A model generated the notes under the pieces. The model did no database searches and was not told the origin of the DNA. It worked only from the letters and a program-made list of their open reading frames with translations. A stretch of 64,000 bases of DNA from Nitzschia sp. pyKryTriq1 (lineage: Eukaryota > Bacillariophyta > Bacillariophyceae > Bacillariales > Bacillariaceae). The stretch is from contig OY101117.1 in NCBI GenBank assembly GCA_956465555.1, positions 868,001 through 932,000 on the forward strand, read 5' to 3'. Positions 30,918 to 40,524 of the stretch are shown in pieces (the first letter of the stretch is position 1; each line of letters opens with the position of its first letter). The position numbers were made by a program, and so were the translations under genes.

Positions 30918-31103
30918 TTTGATTGAGAACAACTTGCTGCCGTTCTATGATGTCATACGTCCCATAGTTTGTCGACAATCTGATGACATTCAAGCAACGC
31001 ATCATCATGATTTGATTGAAAACAACTTGTTGTCGTTGTATAATGTCATGCCTCCCATAGTTTGCCGAAAATCTGATGCCATTTTCACCAACGTACCATC
31101 ATG
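30918..31103. repeat. 93-bp tandem duplication
   Basis: TTTGATTGAGAACAACTTG at 30918 recurs as TTTGATTGAAAACAACTTG at 31011. The match continues with about 80-85% identity by eye through CCCATAGTTTG and CATCATGAT. The divergence suggests an old duplication. Confidence 0.65.
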
Positions 31104-31205
31104 ATGTGAGATGAAGCGTACCAGTACCGTATCGAAGTGACTACCAGGGAGCTCGTTGCTTTGTATAGTGGACGCCGCTGATATTGAATGGCATCGACCT
31201 ACACA

Positions 31206-31230
31206 TGACTGTCTGTCCAACAGACAGTCA
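31206..31230. repeat. Perfect 11-bp palindrome
   Basis: TGACTGTCTGT (31206-31216) and ACAGACAGTCA (31220-31230) are exact reverse complements around CCA. It lies 30 bp past the stop codon of the LRAT gene, so an RNA hairpin in its 3' UTR is possible. Confidence 0.7.
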
Positions 31231-31260
31231 GTGTTACTACGTACTGATGTACAAGTGACA

Positions 31261-32679
31261 TCACTTCTCACTCCAGTGGGTGATACACTCTGCAAAAACG
31301 TCCGGGTTCTTCATGGCATCTTCCCAAAACGATTCCTTGAGACGATCAGTGGTGAGTTTCCATTGTTTTCGTGCATTCACATACATTATTGCCGGTATGC
31401 CCACCGAAAAGGCCGCATATCCGGCAAGTGCAGGAATGAAAAATGGGTGGAGGCTGATCCAAGAAACTTGACTCGCTGTTGTATACCCCATCCAGCCCCA
31501 CAAGCCTGCTGCGGGAGTCTGAACAGTCACTTGGGTGGAAGCAGCGGTTGCTGCCAGAGACGCACTGGACTTGACTTGTCCCGCCGCTGTCAGCTCAAGA
31601 AAGGAACTGGCTTGGAGCGTCGACCATCTTCCCGTTTTACACCAGACAGCGACGCATTCACAATTGGCATTGACCACATGGTAATCCGGGAGTGCATCCG
31701 GGTGTCTCAGAATATAATTGACGCGGGCGAGAACCAAGCCCACTGCATCGGAAGAGATGGAGGTGCAAGTTCCAGCTCGATATACGCTCCGCTTCCACCA
31801 GGACGCTTGGTACTCAACTTTGTGCCACTTATCCGTATCCGTATACGTTCTCAAAATACCTTCCTGTGTCAATCCACTGCGTCGCCTTCTTTGTTGCTCT
31901 ACTGGATCGGCGATCGTTCGGTTGACTGGCTGGTGCTCAACATTACTGAAGTCAGCGATCGTCAGTCTCGCAACAACTTTCTGGTCTTTTTGTGATTCCG
32001 CAGCTGCCGCAATTGCCCCGTCGTCTTGCTCTTCTACTAGTACGTCTTGGTACTGAATATCCATAACTATCCCATGATGTTGAAAGACTCCTGGAATCCC
32101 CATCCAACTTCGCCATTGATAAACGTGATCTCCAATTTGAAGGTCTTCTTGCATGTTTGTGCACATCACCCGACCACCTTGCACTGTTTCGGGTGAAACC
32201 ACTTCTATGCAGTACATAACATTGTCAGCATCATCGCCACCGCCGGTTTGAGCATGTTCTTGGTCTATCAGATTCTTGATGGGAAACTGCAGCGGTTGTG
32301 TTGTTTCTTGGGTAGCAGTAGTGCTGGAGATAGAATCATCGTCGAGGATGGCTGCCGGTACTTGTATCGAGTCGTGCGGCGAAACAGGAACTTGGGTCAT
32401 GACGTTTTCGTCTTGACAGCTAGTCGTCGTCTCGAGGAGGCTACCAGCAGTATTCAGTGATTCGATAGGCGACGACTCCTCGGGCTGAGAGACATCCGAT
32501 GGATTAAAATCTTCAGCGCTGTCGCCAGATGTCGTGTGCGAAGAAGTACTCGGGGTGTTGGGTTCTTTGTGCATTGCTGACGATGACAATTCTTCAGTTG
32601 ATGTTGCAGTGCCGTCATCGAATGCTTCTGTACTGGTAGACAGTGCCATGACCCTATGATGATTGTCTATTTCACCCAT
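31261..32679 (-). CDS. LRAT-domain protein with C-terminal membrane helix
   Basis: The frame gives 472 aa from ATG at 32679. The ATG at residue 11 is an alternative. The first roughly 140 residues are Ser/Thr/Glu-rich and likely disordered. The LRAT/NlpC-P60-type domain follows: GDHVYQWRSWMGIPGVFQHHGIV (first catalytic His) at about 185-207, and VNANCECVAVWCKTG (catalytic Cys in the N-C-E box) at about 345. Between them is a polar insertion of about 90 residues. The C-terminal region has hydrophobic segments (LHPFFIPALAGYAAFSVGI) that probably anchor it. LRAT-family proteins are thiol acyltransferases or phospholipases (LRAT, HRASLS) that act on membrane lipids. The substrate here is unknown. 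Confidence 0.75.
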   Translation of the reverse strand: MGEIDNHHRVMALSTSTEAFDDGTATSTEELSSSAMHKEPNTPSTSSHTTSGDSAEDFNPSDVSQPEESSPIESLNTAGSLLETTTSCQDENVMTQVPVSPHDSIQVPAAILDDDSISSTTATQETTQPLQFPIKNLIDQEHAQTGGGDDADNVMYCIEVVSPETVQGGRVMCTNMQEDLQIGDHVYQWRSWMGIPGVFQHHGIVMDIQYQDVLVEEQDDGAIAAAAESQKDQKVVARLTIADFSNVEHQPVNRTIADPVEQQRRRRSGLTQEGILRTYTDTDKWHKVEYQASWWKRSVYRAGTCTSISSDAVGLVLARVNYILRHPDALPDYHVVNANCECVAVWCKTGRWSTLQASSFLELTAAGQVKSSASLAATAASTQVTVQTPAAGLWGWMGYTTASQVSWISLHPFFIPALAGYAAFSVGIPAIMYVNARKQWKLTTDRLKESFWEDAMKNPDVFAECITHWSEK

Positions 32680-33167
32680 TCACCTTGCTTGGGTCGGTCA
32701 ATGTTGTCGTCAGTTGTGTGAAGGAAAACCACAAACTATGAAACAATGCCATCGTCATCGTTCAATGTTCAACGTTCAACGCCGTCGTCCGTAGTCGACG
32801 ACGACGACTTGCGGTTCTTCAAATTCAAAAATTGTGTTGATGTACAGTAGTCGGTCGGGTCATGAAGCCTGTCCTGAGATTCCACCACCAGCGCGCGCTC
32901 TCGGCCTGCCGGCCTGCTGATCCACGACACCGACCACGTCATCAGGCATCCCGCAAGGCGAGGCGAGAGGCGAGGCGAAGAGCATCACGGGAACTAACTC
33001 CGCGACAGGGGTGTACAGTCAGTCCCCTGCTCCGCGATCACAAAAGCATCACCGCCGCGTTTGGGTCGATGGTTTATGGTTTTGTTTTGTTCTTTTCTTT
33101 GGCCGACGACGACCGACGGAGAAAGTGGACCGGTATGTAACAGGAGACTCGTTCAGCAGTTGTTGCG
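32680..33167. other. Divergent promoter region
   Basis: This is a shared upstream region of the LRAT gene and the oxidoreductase. It has short GAGGCGA and TTCAACG repeats at about 32765-32790 and 32950-32985. No gene is seen. Confidence 0.4.
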
Positions 33168-34793
33168 ATGATATTCACAAACACCTCACGAATAATACGA
33201 CGTAGCTACTTGTTTCTCCTCGTGACAATGATTGTGAACCGACACGCACTCCAATTAGCTCTCGGAAATCGAGCATTTTCACCAACATCAAGAATGGCTT
33301 CAACGCGGACGTCCGCTTTTGCTGCTTCATTCACAGCAGCACGGTCTGACGATCAGATACAACAACAACGTCAACAACAACAACAACAACAACAACAACA
33401 ACGGTTGGTCCTGATAGGTGGTGGTCACGCTCACGTCCAAGTCATCAAAGCGTTCAACAAGGCTAGTCGACCCAAGAACCTACAGGTCACGCTGATTGAT
33501 GTTCAGAAGTCGGCCAGTTACTCTGGAATGGTCCCAGGTACGATATCGGGGCTCTACAAGCCAGAAGATACTTTACTTCATCTGGCTCCATTGGCGGACT
33601 GGGCGGGCATTGAATTCATAAACAACAAGGTGATCGATATTGATATTCACAACAATCTTATCTATGTGGAAAACGACATTGACAATCCCATCCCATTCGA
33701 TGCCGTGTCGGTAGATATTGGATCCGCAAGTCGGGGATTGTACGAAACCAAGGGGGCCAAAAAATATACGATTCCTACTCGACCGATTGCCGACTTGGTC
33801 CGAAAGATGGAATTGGAATGCCAGGAACTCGAGCGGAATCCTCGACCCGTCGATGTGGTCGTCGTTGGAGGTGGGGCCGCGGGCACGGAGTTGTCCATGA
33901 GCGTCAAAGGGCGCTTTTCTCCACTCGTCGGTAAAGACAAGGTCCGCGTGACAGTTTTGGACTCGGGCGATAAATTACTTCCTGGAGAAACGGATGCCAA
34001 TCGGAATGCGCTAATCAAGACCTTGGAAGAACATGGAATCGAAGTCCGACATGGTTGTACTGTAGAAGAAGTGAAGGAAGACTCCCTCCTGTTAACAAGT
34101 GGAGAAGAAATTCGATTTTCACATTGCTTGTGGGCAACGGGCGCTGGAGCGCATGACTTGGCCTATCGGTTGGCGAACAGAGGTCTCGCTATATCCAAAC
34201 ACGGCTGGATACGCGTCAACGAGTACTTGCAGAGTGTCTCTCACCCCAACATATTTGCTGCCGGTGATTGCTGTACCATGGAGGGTCTAGAAAATGGTAG
34301 CCCGCCCAAGGCAGGAGTATATGCAGTGCGGTCGGGTCCGATTTTGATTGAGAATCTTTCGCGGATTCTCAGTAAGGACAAGGAAGAACCACTTACCCCT
34401 TACAAGCCACAGGATGATTTTCTGAAATTGATGGTCTGTGGTGACGGTACAGCCCTTGGCTTCCGATTCGGTATCCCAATCCAAGGAAAATGGGTCTTCG
34501 ATCTCAAGAATGCAATCGACTCTGGTTTCATGGATTTGTTCAAGGTGGAGAATCTGCCGGTTTTGAAAGAAGGACAACCCTACGACACCTCGCAATACGA
34601 TGATGATAGCAACCGAAAACGGCCAGATCCTCTTCCTCCGGTGGAGGCTGCAAAACTTCTACAACGAACGGATGATGGTGTGGACTTCCAACAGGCGTGG
34701 AGTATTCTTCGTCACATGACCCAAAACGAAGAGTACCGCAAAGCGGTGCTGGAATACATTCCAGCATCGATGCCTGATTTGATTGCGGCCTAA
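33168..34793 (+). CDS. Plastid-type FAD pyridine-nucleotide-disulfide oxidoreductase (SelD-N/NDH-2-like)
   Basis: The frame gives 541 aa from ATG at 33168. The N-terminus has a signal-like hydrophobic stretch, then NRAF-SPT and TSAFAAS, both close to the diatom plastid motif. A poly-Gln run (CAA repeat, about 33355-33402) precedes the first Rossmann motif. FAD/NAD sites are LVLIGGGHAHVQVIKAF (about residue 80), VDVVVVGGGAAGTELSMSV (about 230) and the FAD-closing NIFAAGDCCTM (about 365). The GGGHAHV opening and SGMVPGTISGLY are typical of the oxidoreductase family that is fused to selenide water dikinase in some organisms and acts as an NDH-2-like enzyme in others. The quinone or acceptor is unknown. 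Confidence 0.85.
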   Translation: MIFTNTSRIIRRSYLFLLVTMIVNRHALQLALGNRAFSPTSRMASTRTSAFAASFTAARSDDQIQQQRQQQQQQQQQQRLVLIGGGHAHVQVIKAFNKASRPKNLQVTLIDVQKSASYSGMVPGTISGLYKPEDTLLHLAPLADWAGIEFINNKVIDIDIHNNLIYVENDIDNPIPFDAVSVDIGSASRGLYETKGAKKYTIPTRPIADLVRKMELECQELERNPRPVDVVVVGGGAAGTELSMSVKGRFSPLVGKDKVRVTVLDSGDKLLPGETDANRNALIKTLEEHGIEVRHGCTVEEVKEDSLLLTSGEEIRFSHCLWATGAGAHDLAYRLANRGLAISKHGWIRVNEYLQSVSHPNIFAAGDCCTMEGLENGSPPKAGVYAVRSGPILIENLSRILSKDKEEPLTPYKPQDDFLKLMVCGDGTALGFRFGIPIQGKWVFDLKNAIDSGFMDLFKVENLPVLKEGQPYDTSQYDDDSNRKRPDPLPPVEAAKLLQRTDDGVDFQQAWSILRHMTQNEEYRKAVLEYIPASMPDLIAA

Positions 34794-35103
34794 TAGTTTT
34801 GATGCTTCCTTCGCTTGTCAAAGGGGTACCCTTTGCCTGTCTCGATCTACAGGCGGTGCATCACACTATAGATAGTGGGGACCCCCATTGGCCGAATGTT
34901 TGACAATTCTTCAACGAAGTTCGGTGGAATGTACTCCTCGTCAGCAGACGCGCACACACACACTCGATAGCGTATCGGGTACACTTGAAAATCTGAAATT
35001 GGTGGTAGAGGGTAGCAGCCCGTACGTGGAAGCGATACGTAAAGTACGTGTGGCCCATAATACCAGGTATCATCGCCATTTCTTTATTTTCATTGACCTC
35101 ACC
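34794..35103. other. Intergenic
   Basis: A 6-bp palindrome (CACTATAGATAGTG, about 34863-34876) is the only structure noticed. No gene is supported. Confidence 0.35.
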
Positions 35104-35735
35104 ATGGCCTCCTCTCCGCCTAACGATAGCCGCGAACGCCTTGCTACCGCTGCTGCGGAGTTGGTGAAGGCGGCACAAATGGATGTTATAGTGCCTCTCG
35201 GCAGCTACTTTCTTCGAATCTTGCCTCGCTGAAGGAATCCTTTGATTTCAAGCTGAACACCTTGAATCAGTTGATCACTGGCCTCAAGAGAGAACTTGAT
35301 GCCAAAATCAACAATGTGAACCAAAACATTGCCAGCCTCTAGGAAGAGCTGACAAAGCTCAACGCAAGCATCACGAGCCAGACGAAGCTTCAACGACTGG
35401 AGTGGGCAATTCAAAATGCTGACATTGGCACCTTTGGTTACAACGCCTACGAAAATAACTCCACATACCCAACAAGGAGCAACAGCAAGGACTTGGTTCG
35501 AGAAATTCTTCTGTGGTTCCGTCGTGACTGGGGATGTTGCATCGGTGATGGAAGCATCGGAGATCTCAGCCTTGGCAACTTCAATGGCCCGCAGAAACAA
35601 CGGGTAGACGCCGAAAACGAGAAGATGCGTGCGGATTTCCGCAACGCCCTTGTGGAGCAGATTCATGCTTTGGTAGGTCAAAAGCCAAGGCTCGAGAAGG
35701 AGGATGGTGGAGGATACTGTGTGTATTACCAATAG
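35104..35735 (+). pseudogene. Decayed member of a diatom coiled-coil/'LEWAI-NADIG' family
   Basis: From the ATG at 35104 the frame is lost after about 40 codons. The rest is readable in another frame: a heptad-like segment (LASLKESFDFKLNTLNQLI... to NQNIASL), an in-frame TAG at about 35340, then LQRLEWAIQNADIGTFGYNA, DLVREILLWFRRDWGCCI and EQIHALVGQKPRLE...GGYCVYY, ending at TAG 35733-35735. I recognise this as an expanded diatom protein family of unknown function, with a coiled coil followed by LEWAL-x-NADIGSF and LxRSILLxFRR. One frameshift and one stop make it a likely pseudogene. An unusual intron removing both cannot be excluded. Confidence 0.6.
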
Positions 35736-36254
35736 ATACTATTAGGTGGTCCTGATTTGGCAGAGCTCTCGGGTCGTCTGTGAGTGAGTCAGAGGAGAAC
35801 TTCTGTCAAAATAGTAGTTATTGACTTCTTGCTGAGTCTGTGAACCAATTCGCCTGAGCACTGATATACTACTAGCTAGTAGCTACTCTAGTAGTACTTT
35901 GTAGAGAGCAGAGTGTAGTGCAGTGAGTGCAATAGGTATGTACTCGAGTACAGCATACAAACAGGTCCACTGAAGTCTACGCAGCCGACTTCTTTCAAAT
36001 CAAAATAGTATGGGGCAAAAAGCACGCGCGCCTTTCAGTGTAATCAAGGTTGATGAAGACGACGACGACTCATTCGAACAGGAGTTTCTTGCCGTCCACG
36101 AATTTCTGACGCAGTCGGCCGCGACTTGTGCTTTTGTCAGAAAGGAGGAAGGAGGAAAAGGCAAGGAGAACGAAGTCACAAGTCGACGATGGCAATAGAC
36201 ATATCATTGCGACGATTGGATTGCACTTGATCAATTAAATTTCAAGAGGCGATA
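35736..36254. other. Intergenic
   Basis: It contains CTAGTAG words (35865-35900) and a small frame at 36010-36198 with an acidic patch but no recognised domain. That frame is not called as a gene. Confidence 0.35.
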
Positions 36255-37301
36255 ATGGCTTCCTCAATTGCGTTATCTGTGAGATACGGACGTAGGCTCA
36301 TCGCTCCGGCTACCCGCGCCGCAGCTTGTCGGTGGCTCAGCAGCAGCCACGCAAATAACAAAGAATTTGAAGACCAAAGTCTGAACACGCCACTTCCTTC
36401 GCCAGCCGCCGATGCTCCTCCACCGTTGATGGAACGTAGTGATAAGGGATTCCTGCAGAGATTTTTTGATAAGTATTCCTTCTCGCAACAAACGAACCGC
36501 ATTCTGGTAGCGGAATCATTTTTGCAGGCTGCCAGTCGACAGGCTTCCGATGCGTGAGTACATGTTGCAGAGAATCTCGTGTAAATAGGATCGGTCCGTG
36601 AGGCCTGTCTAACCAGTCCTTCCTTTCCACTTTATTTCAGTCGCTGGTTCGGTCCGGGACGCATTGGTCGTGACTTTCGTTCGTACCAGGCATTGTTGAC
36701 TATGCATATCTGGTTTTTGCACAAGCGATTGCTCTTGGACAATGAGGATCCGCATCGGGCGGGTCTGATTCAAGAGGAACTCTTTGATATTTTCTGGACA
36801 GACAGTTCCAATCGCATGCGTGCTCATGGCGTGAATGAATTGCTCATTAACAAAAATCTCAAAACGGTCCAGCAGTATACCTTCATGCACCTTTTTCACT
36901 ACGACCACTGTTTTTCTGAACTCTTGGACTCTCCCAAGGAACGATTGGAGGAACTCAAGAATCTAGTGCTTACACATATCTTGTTGATTAATCCAGATGA
37001 TCAAAAGGCTTTGGATTTGCATGATGATCATGCGGAATGTATTGCTTGGTACATTGAAACGCAGTATCAAAATATTGTTCACGATTTGCCGGATCCGCTG
37101 TATCGCAAGGCCCGCATAGCTTGGGTCGATTTGCCAGACTTTTCGAATCTCAAGGATGCAAATGGCAAGATTCTTGAAGAAAACCCTATCGATCCTGAAG
37201 ATATATTACCCAAGCCTTGGCTCAGGAACATTGCGAACGATGGAACCTACTACTATTGGAATGAGAAAACTCGCAAAGCCCAATGGGAGAAACCGAACTA
37301 A
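36255..37301 (+). CDS. Cbp3/UQCC1-type cytochrome bc1 assembly chaperone with C-terminal WW domain, 2 exons
   Basis: The exons are 36255-36553 and 36641-37301. The 87-nt intron has GTGAGT and TTTCAG ends, joining QASDA to RWFGPGRIG. The product is 319 aa. The N-terminus (MASSIALSVRYGRRLIAPATR...) looks like a mitochondrial presequence. The ubiquinol-cytochrome c chaperone domain spans about 80-240: FRSYQALLTMHIWFLHKRL, ELFDIFWTDSSNRMRAHGVNE and later HDDHAECIAWYIETQY. Cbp3 binds newly made cytochrome b and helps build complex III. At the C-terminus LPKPWLRNI...GTYYYWNEKTRKAQWEKP is a WW domain (aromatic centre YYYWN, terminal QWEKP), which yeast Cbp3 and human UQCC1 lack. A WW domain suggests a proline-rich partner (inference). 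Confidence 0.85.
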
Positions 37302-37414
37302 ACAGAAGGAAGGAACTTGGTCTCATATCGAGGAGAGACTACTGTAGCATATAATACAAGCGTTGGGATTAACTTTGTAGCTCATATTCAAAAGTTAAGA
37401 GGTGCTTTGATGGT

Positions 37415-38832
37415 TTACGAAAGATCCACCACCAAGTCGCCATGTATTGATCGGCGTCTGCCACGTCGAGCGGCCGTAATCTGGGCTTCCCGTTCACTGA
37501 CAAATTCTGTACTCCCACCCAGCATGATTAACGCCGCGATACGATCCGTTGGCAGTGCTTGGACAAGTTGTCGAAATGCAGGTGTCCGGATGACAGGCCC
37601 TGTCGCCCATTTGCTACCAATCCCCTCAGCGTGTAAACTCAACAAGACGTTCTGGACTGCGGCAGAAGCTGCGGCGTACTTGCAGTCATTGAAACGAATG
37701 CCGTAGGAGTATATGAGATTGAAGTGAACGATGAGTCGATGAAGAACAAAGGTAAAGGCAACTACGAGCACTTGATGCTCTCGTTTGTACCGCTAGAAAT
37801 ACTCACGTCTTCCAGTTGCTTTTCGCTCTCCGGTGGCATGTATGGCAGTGCTTGGTACGGATCGCTGTCGAGACTGGTTTCCGTATCACCAATGATATCC
37901 TTATGATTGTCATGAACCAGTGTCACTAGAAACGCCGGAATTTGTAACCATTTTTGACGTTTGGATTCGGCATTGGGATGGCTGTCAGTCTTTCGAAGAG
38001 TGACCTCATACGCAATGTCGGCCAGTTGTTGGGCAGCTTGCGACCCTGCCAAAAAGCGGCGAAACGAAAAGGGCTCCGTCCGTTTGTGATTCGGTGCCAT
38101 TTGCGCACATTCAATGGCACGATCCAACGTTAGCAGCAACATTTGTTGCTGCTGCTTCTGCTGCTCGTCGTCTTGATCTTCCGACGTTCCCACCGATTGG
38201 AGCCGAGTGGCGGTACGACGACTCTTCAGCAGGGATTGTAATGCCACGGCTAGTTCCGAGTCTGTTGTGATACTTTTCTCTTTCTCAGTGAGACCAGTAT
38301 GGTCGTTTCCGAAAGCCTGATGTTGCTCTTGGGTGGAGCTACTACTACTGGTGGCAGTAGTATTGTGACCACTCCTCGTCTGTCTTGTAGAACGGCGCCT
38401 GCGATGAGTACCACGGTACTCTCCCTCCAGTTCCGCAGAAATTACTGTATTCGAACTGGTATTGTAAGCCCGCGATTGGCTTCTGGTGGCACTCTTTGGT
38501 GGCGAGGTGACTGCCTGCTTGGGTGAGGGATGAGCCCACAACGAGGAGGAAGAAGAAGCCGAAGATGTCGCAGCAGCAAAGGCAGCCGTCGATGCCGAGT
38601 CTAGTGTAGATAGGGAAGGAGGACTGACGTGAACATTCCTGGAATGACGACGAGCAAGACGTGCTCGCTCCGAAAGTTTTATCTCATCTTCCTCTCCTCG
38701 ATCAATCTCCTGTGGATGATGCAATGACGACGACGACGGCTTGAGCCACGGTATTACCGCAGCGGGAGCTCGACCTTGACTGTTTCTTGCCCACTGTTGG
38801 AGCAGATGGGAACGGAAAGGGCTGGCACTCAT
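37415..38832 (-). CDS. Nitroreductase-like flavoprotein with long disordered N-terminus, 2 exons
   Basis: The exons are 38832-37807 and 37678-37415. The 128-nt intron has GTGAGT and TGCAAG ends, joining QLED to YAAASAAVQNVLLSL. The product is about 429 aa from ATG at 38832. Residues 1-210 are Ser/Arg/Gln-rich low complexity. The nitroreductase core begins at AIECAQMAPNHKRTEPFSF (FMN-binding helix and the A-P-N-H-x-x-T-E-P signature). It continues through PAFLVTLVHD and ends in the second exon with LHAEGIGSKWATGPVIRTPAF, a strong family signature. These enzymes reduce nitro groups, quinones or similar with NAD(P)H. The exon break removes what would otherwise look like a truncated protein. Confidence 0.8.
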
Positions 38833-39363
38833 GCTATACTGTCTGTAGTTCACAATCCAGTGGATCACGGTAAGATTACTGTACAGGTAGGTGGGTTGGG
38901 AATAGAGACCAAGAGGTGCACAAACAAACAAGTTCGAAAAGAGTGAGGAAGCCTCTCTGTGCCACGCAACACGCAACAAAAGATCTTGCCATCTTCCCTT
39001 TTTTGTGGGAGGAGGGACCACGACTCAAACCTCAACCGCAGGTCCAATGAGTCGACATTACACGTGGCATCATGTCCAGAGCACACGAGGCGCACTGTGC
39101 TGAACGCCTGGCTGCCTGTAAGGGTGGAATGGAATCCTTCGACCCAAACGTTGTACTTACATAGTCTTCGAATCTTCGAAAGACCACGTTGCATCTTCAT
39201 CGTTCCAACACGAAAATTCGAATTCTTCCAAAACGCGATGAATGATGTCGTTTCTGTTGTTGCATTATTATTTGTTCACTCTTACAATACGACTAGATCA
39301 ATCAACAAGTCACTTTGTCTTCAGAAAATAGCAGCAATAATACGAGTATAATATAGATCCACC
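38833..39363. other. Divergent intergenic region
   Basis: This lies between the nitroreductase-like gene and the phosphatase-like gene. No gene or clear repeat was seen. Confidence 0.4.
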
Positions 39364-40467
39364 ATGACATCTTATCAAAATGGGGGAGGTCCTAGAAAAC
39401 TGGAAGAAATCGGATATTCTGCAGAAAGTTTCCAACAGCGAAAATCAAGGCGACGCCTCTTGTTTAGCACTATGGTTGTCGTCTTGATCGTGGCTGTGGC
39501 GGCCATGGCCGCTGTTGTCCATATGCATCATCAACAACAAAAACACAGCCTAAATGGAGGAGAAGGCGGTGTGTACTATGACGATGATGATAGTGTGGGT
39601 GGTCGTGGTCGCATCAAACGAACCTTTGCCAACGAGGTAATGTCCTTGAATGACCTCAATCTTCGGACGAACACCTCGCTCCCGTCAGGATGCGAGACGA
39701 CCGTGGTCATGGTGCGTCACTGTGAAAAGGAGGGAGCCGAGACAGTAGATGAAGATGGAAATGAGCACTGCAACTATGTTGGTTACGAGCGGGCGCACTT
39801 TATTCCGTCCTTGTTTGGAACGCCAGATGCAACCAACAAGAACGCGAAGTGGCCTGTGCCCGTAGCGTTGTTTGCTCTGACCTCCGATCGATCGAGTCAC
39901 TTCAACTTTCGAGAAATCGAGACTCTAGTTCCCTTGGCAAACCAACATGGACTCGAAATCGAGTCTGACTTCCGAGATAACAAGCACATGTCAAAGCGCC
40001 TTTTTCAAGGACTTAGCACTGGTGAGTGGTGTGGCAAGGTGGTGGTTGTTTCGTGGCGACATGAATTCTTGGGTGATTTGGCGCAGAAGCTAGGTTGTGT
40101 AGACTGTCCAGACAGTTATCCTGATCGTGTCTTTGATGAAGTTTGGCAACTCAAGTATGTTTACGATGTCGAGGGCACTCTTATCATTCAGAAGAGTCAC
40201 ATGCACCCAACGAGGCCAACTCCCCCACTTATGGCTTCCTCCCCAAATCACAACAAGTTGCGAAGAGAACTCAAGACAAAGAAAAACAAAAAGAAAGAAG
40301 ACCATACCATGCCAGATAAAAAATGGTCCGTCTACTCGACCGTTACGAATCAAAACTTTGACCCCCTCCGGTTTAGCTTCACCGTAGGTGACTACGAGGG
40401 TGAAAAATTCGGAGGAAAGTGGTATGTGGCCATGGAAGGAGCAAATCCGACTGAAGGCGAAATGTAG
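39364..40467 (+). CDS. Membrane-anchored histidine-phosphatase-like protein
   Basis: The frame gives 367 aa from ATG at 39364. A single hydrophobic helix (TMVVVLIVAVAAMAAVVHM, residues about 36-54) preceded by basic residues makes it a type II membrane protein. The lumenal part has VVMVRHCEKEG at about residue 115, the R-H-C-E-K form of the phosphoglycerate-mutase/histidine-phosphatase motif. It also has VVVSWRHEFLGDLAQKLG at about residue 225, which can supply the second catalytic His. A Lys-rich stretch (KTKKNKKKED, about 310) lies between. Similar proteins are common in diatoms. The target of dephosphorylation is unknown. It is convergent with the next gene, 57 bp apart. Confidence 0.7.
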   Translation: MTSYQNGGGPRKLEEIGYSAESFQQRKSRRRLLFSTMVVVLIVAVAAMAAVVHMHHQQQKHSLNGGEGGVYYDDDDSVGGRGRIKRTFANEVMSLNDLNLRTNTSLPSGCETTVVMVRHCEKEGAETVDEDGNEHCNYVGYERAHFIPSLFGTPDATNKNAKWPVPVALFALTSDRSSHFNFREIETLVPLANQHGLEIESDFRDNKHMSKRLFQGLSTGEWCGKVVVVSWRHEFLGDLAQKLGCVDCPDSYPDRVFDEVWQLKYVYDVEGTLIIQKSHMHPTRPTPPLMASSPNHNKLRRELKTKKNKKKEDHTMPDKKWSVYSTVTNQNFDPLRFSFTVGDYEGEKFGGKWYVAMEGANPTEGEM

Positions 40468-40524
40468 ATGCTTGCTTGAACAAAAGTTTAACGACTACTC
40501 CCTTTTTCAAGCTATTTATCACGT

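Larger units (their letters stand above)
30739..31260. other. Intergenic with tandem duplication and palindrome
   Basis: Two diverged tandem copies of a 93-bp unit occupy 30918-31103. A perfect 11-bp inverted repeat with 3-nt loop lies at 31206-31230. No gene is seen. Confidence 0.6.

Noticed and set aside
33355-33402. CAA array as a CRISPR-like or minisatellite array
   Set aside because: It is a simple trinucleotide run coding for Gln inside a gene, with no spacers.
35163-35342. Intron that would remove the shift and stop in the 35104-35735 gene
   Set aside because: The only donor candidate is a weak GTGAAG, and such an intron would delete the coiled coil I expect in the family. Kept as a pseudogene, with the alternative noted.
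36010-36198. 62-codon plus-strand frame with acidic patch
   Set aside because: It is too short, with no homologous features and no splice or promoter support.
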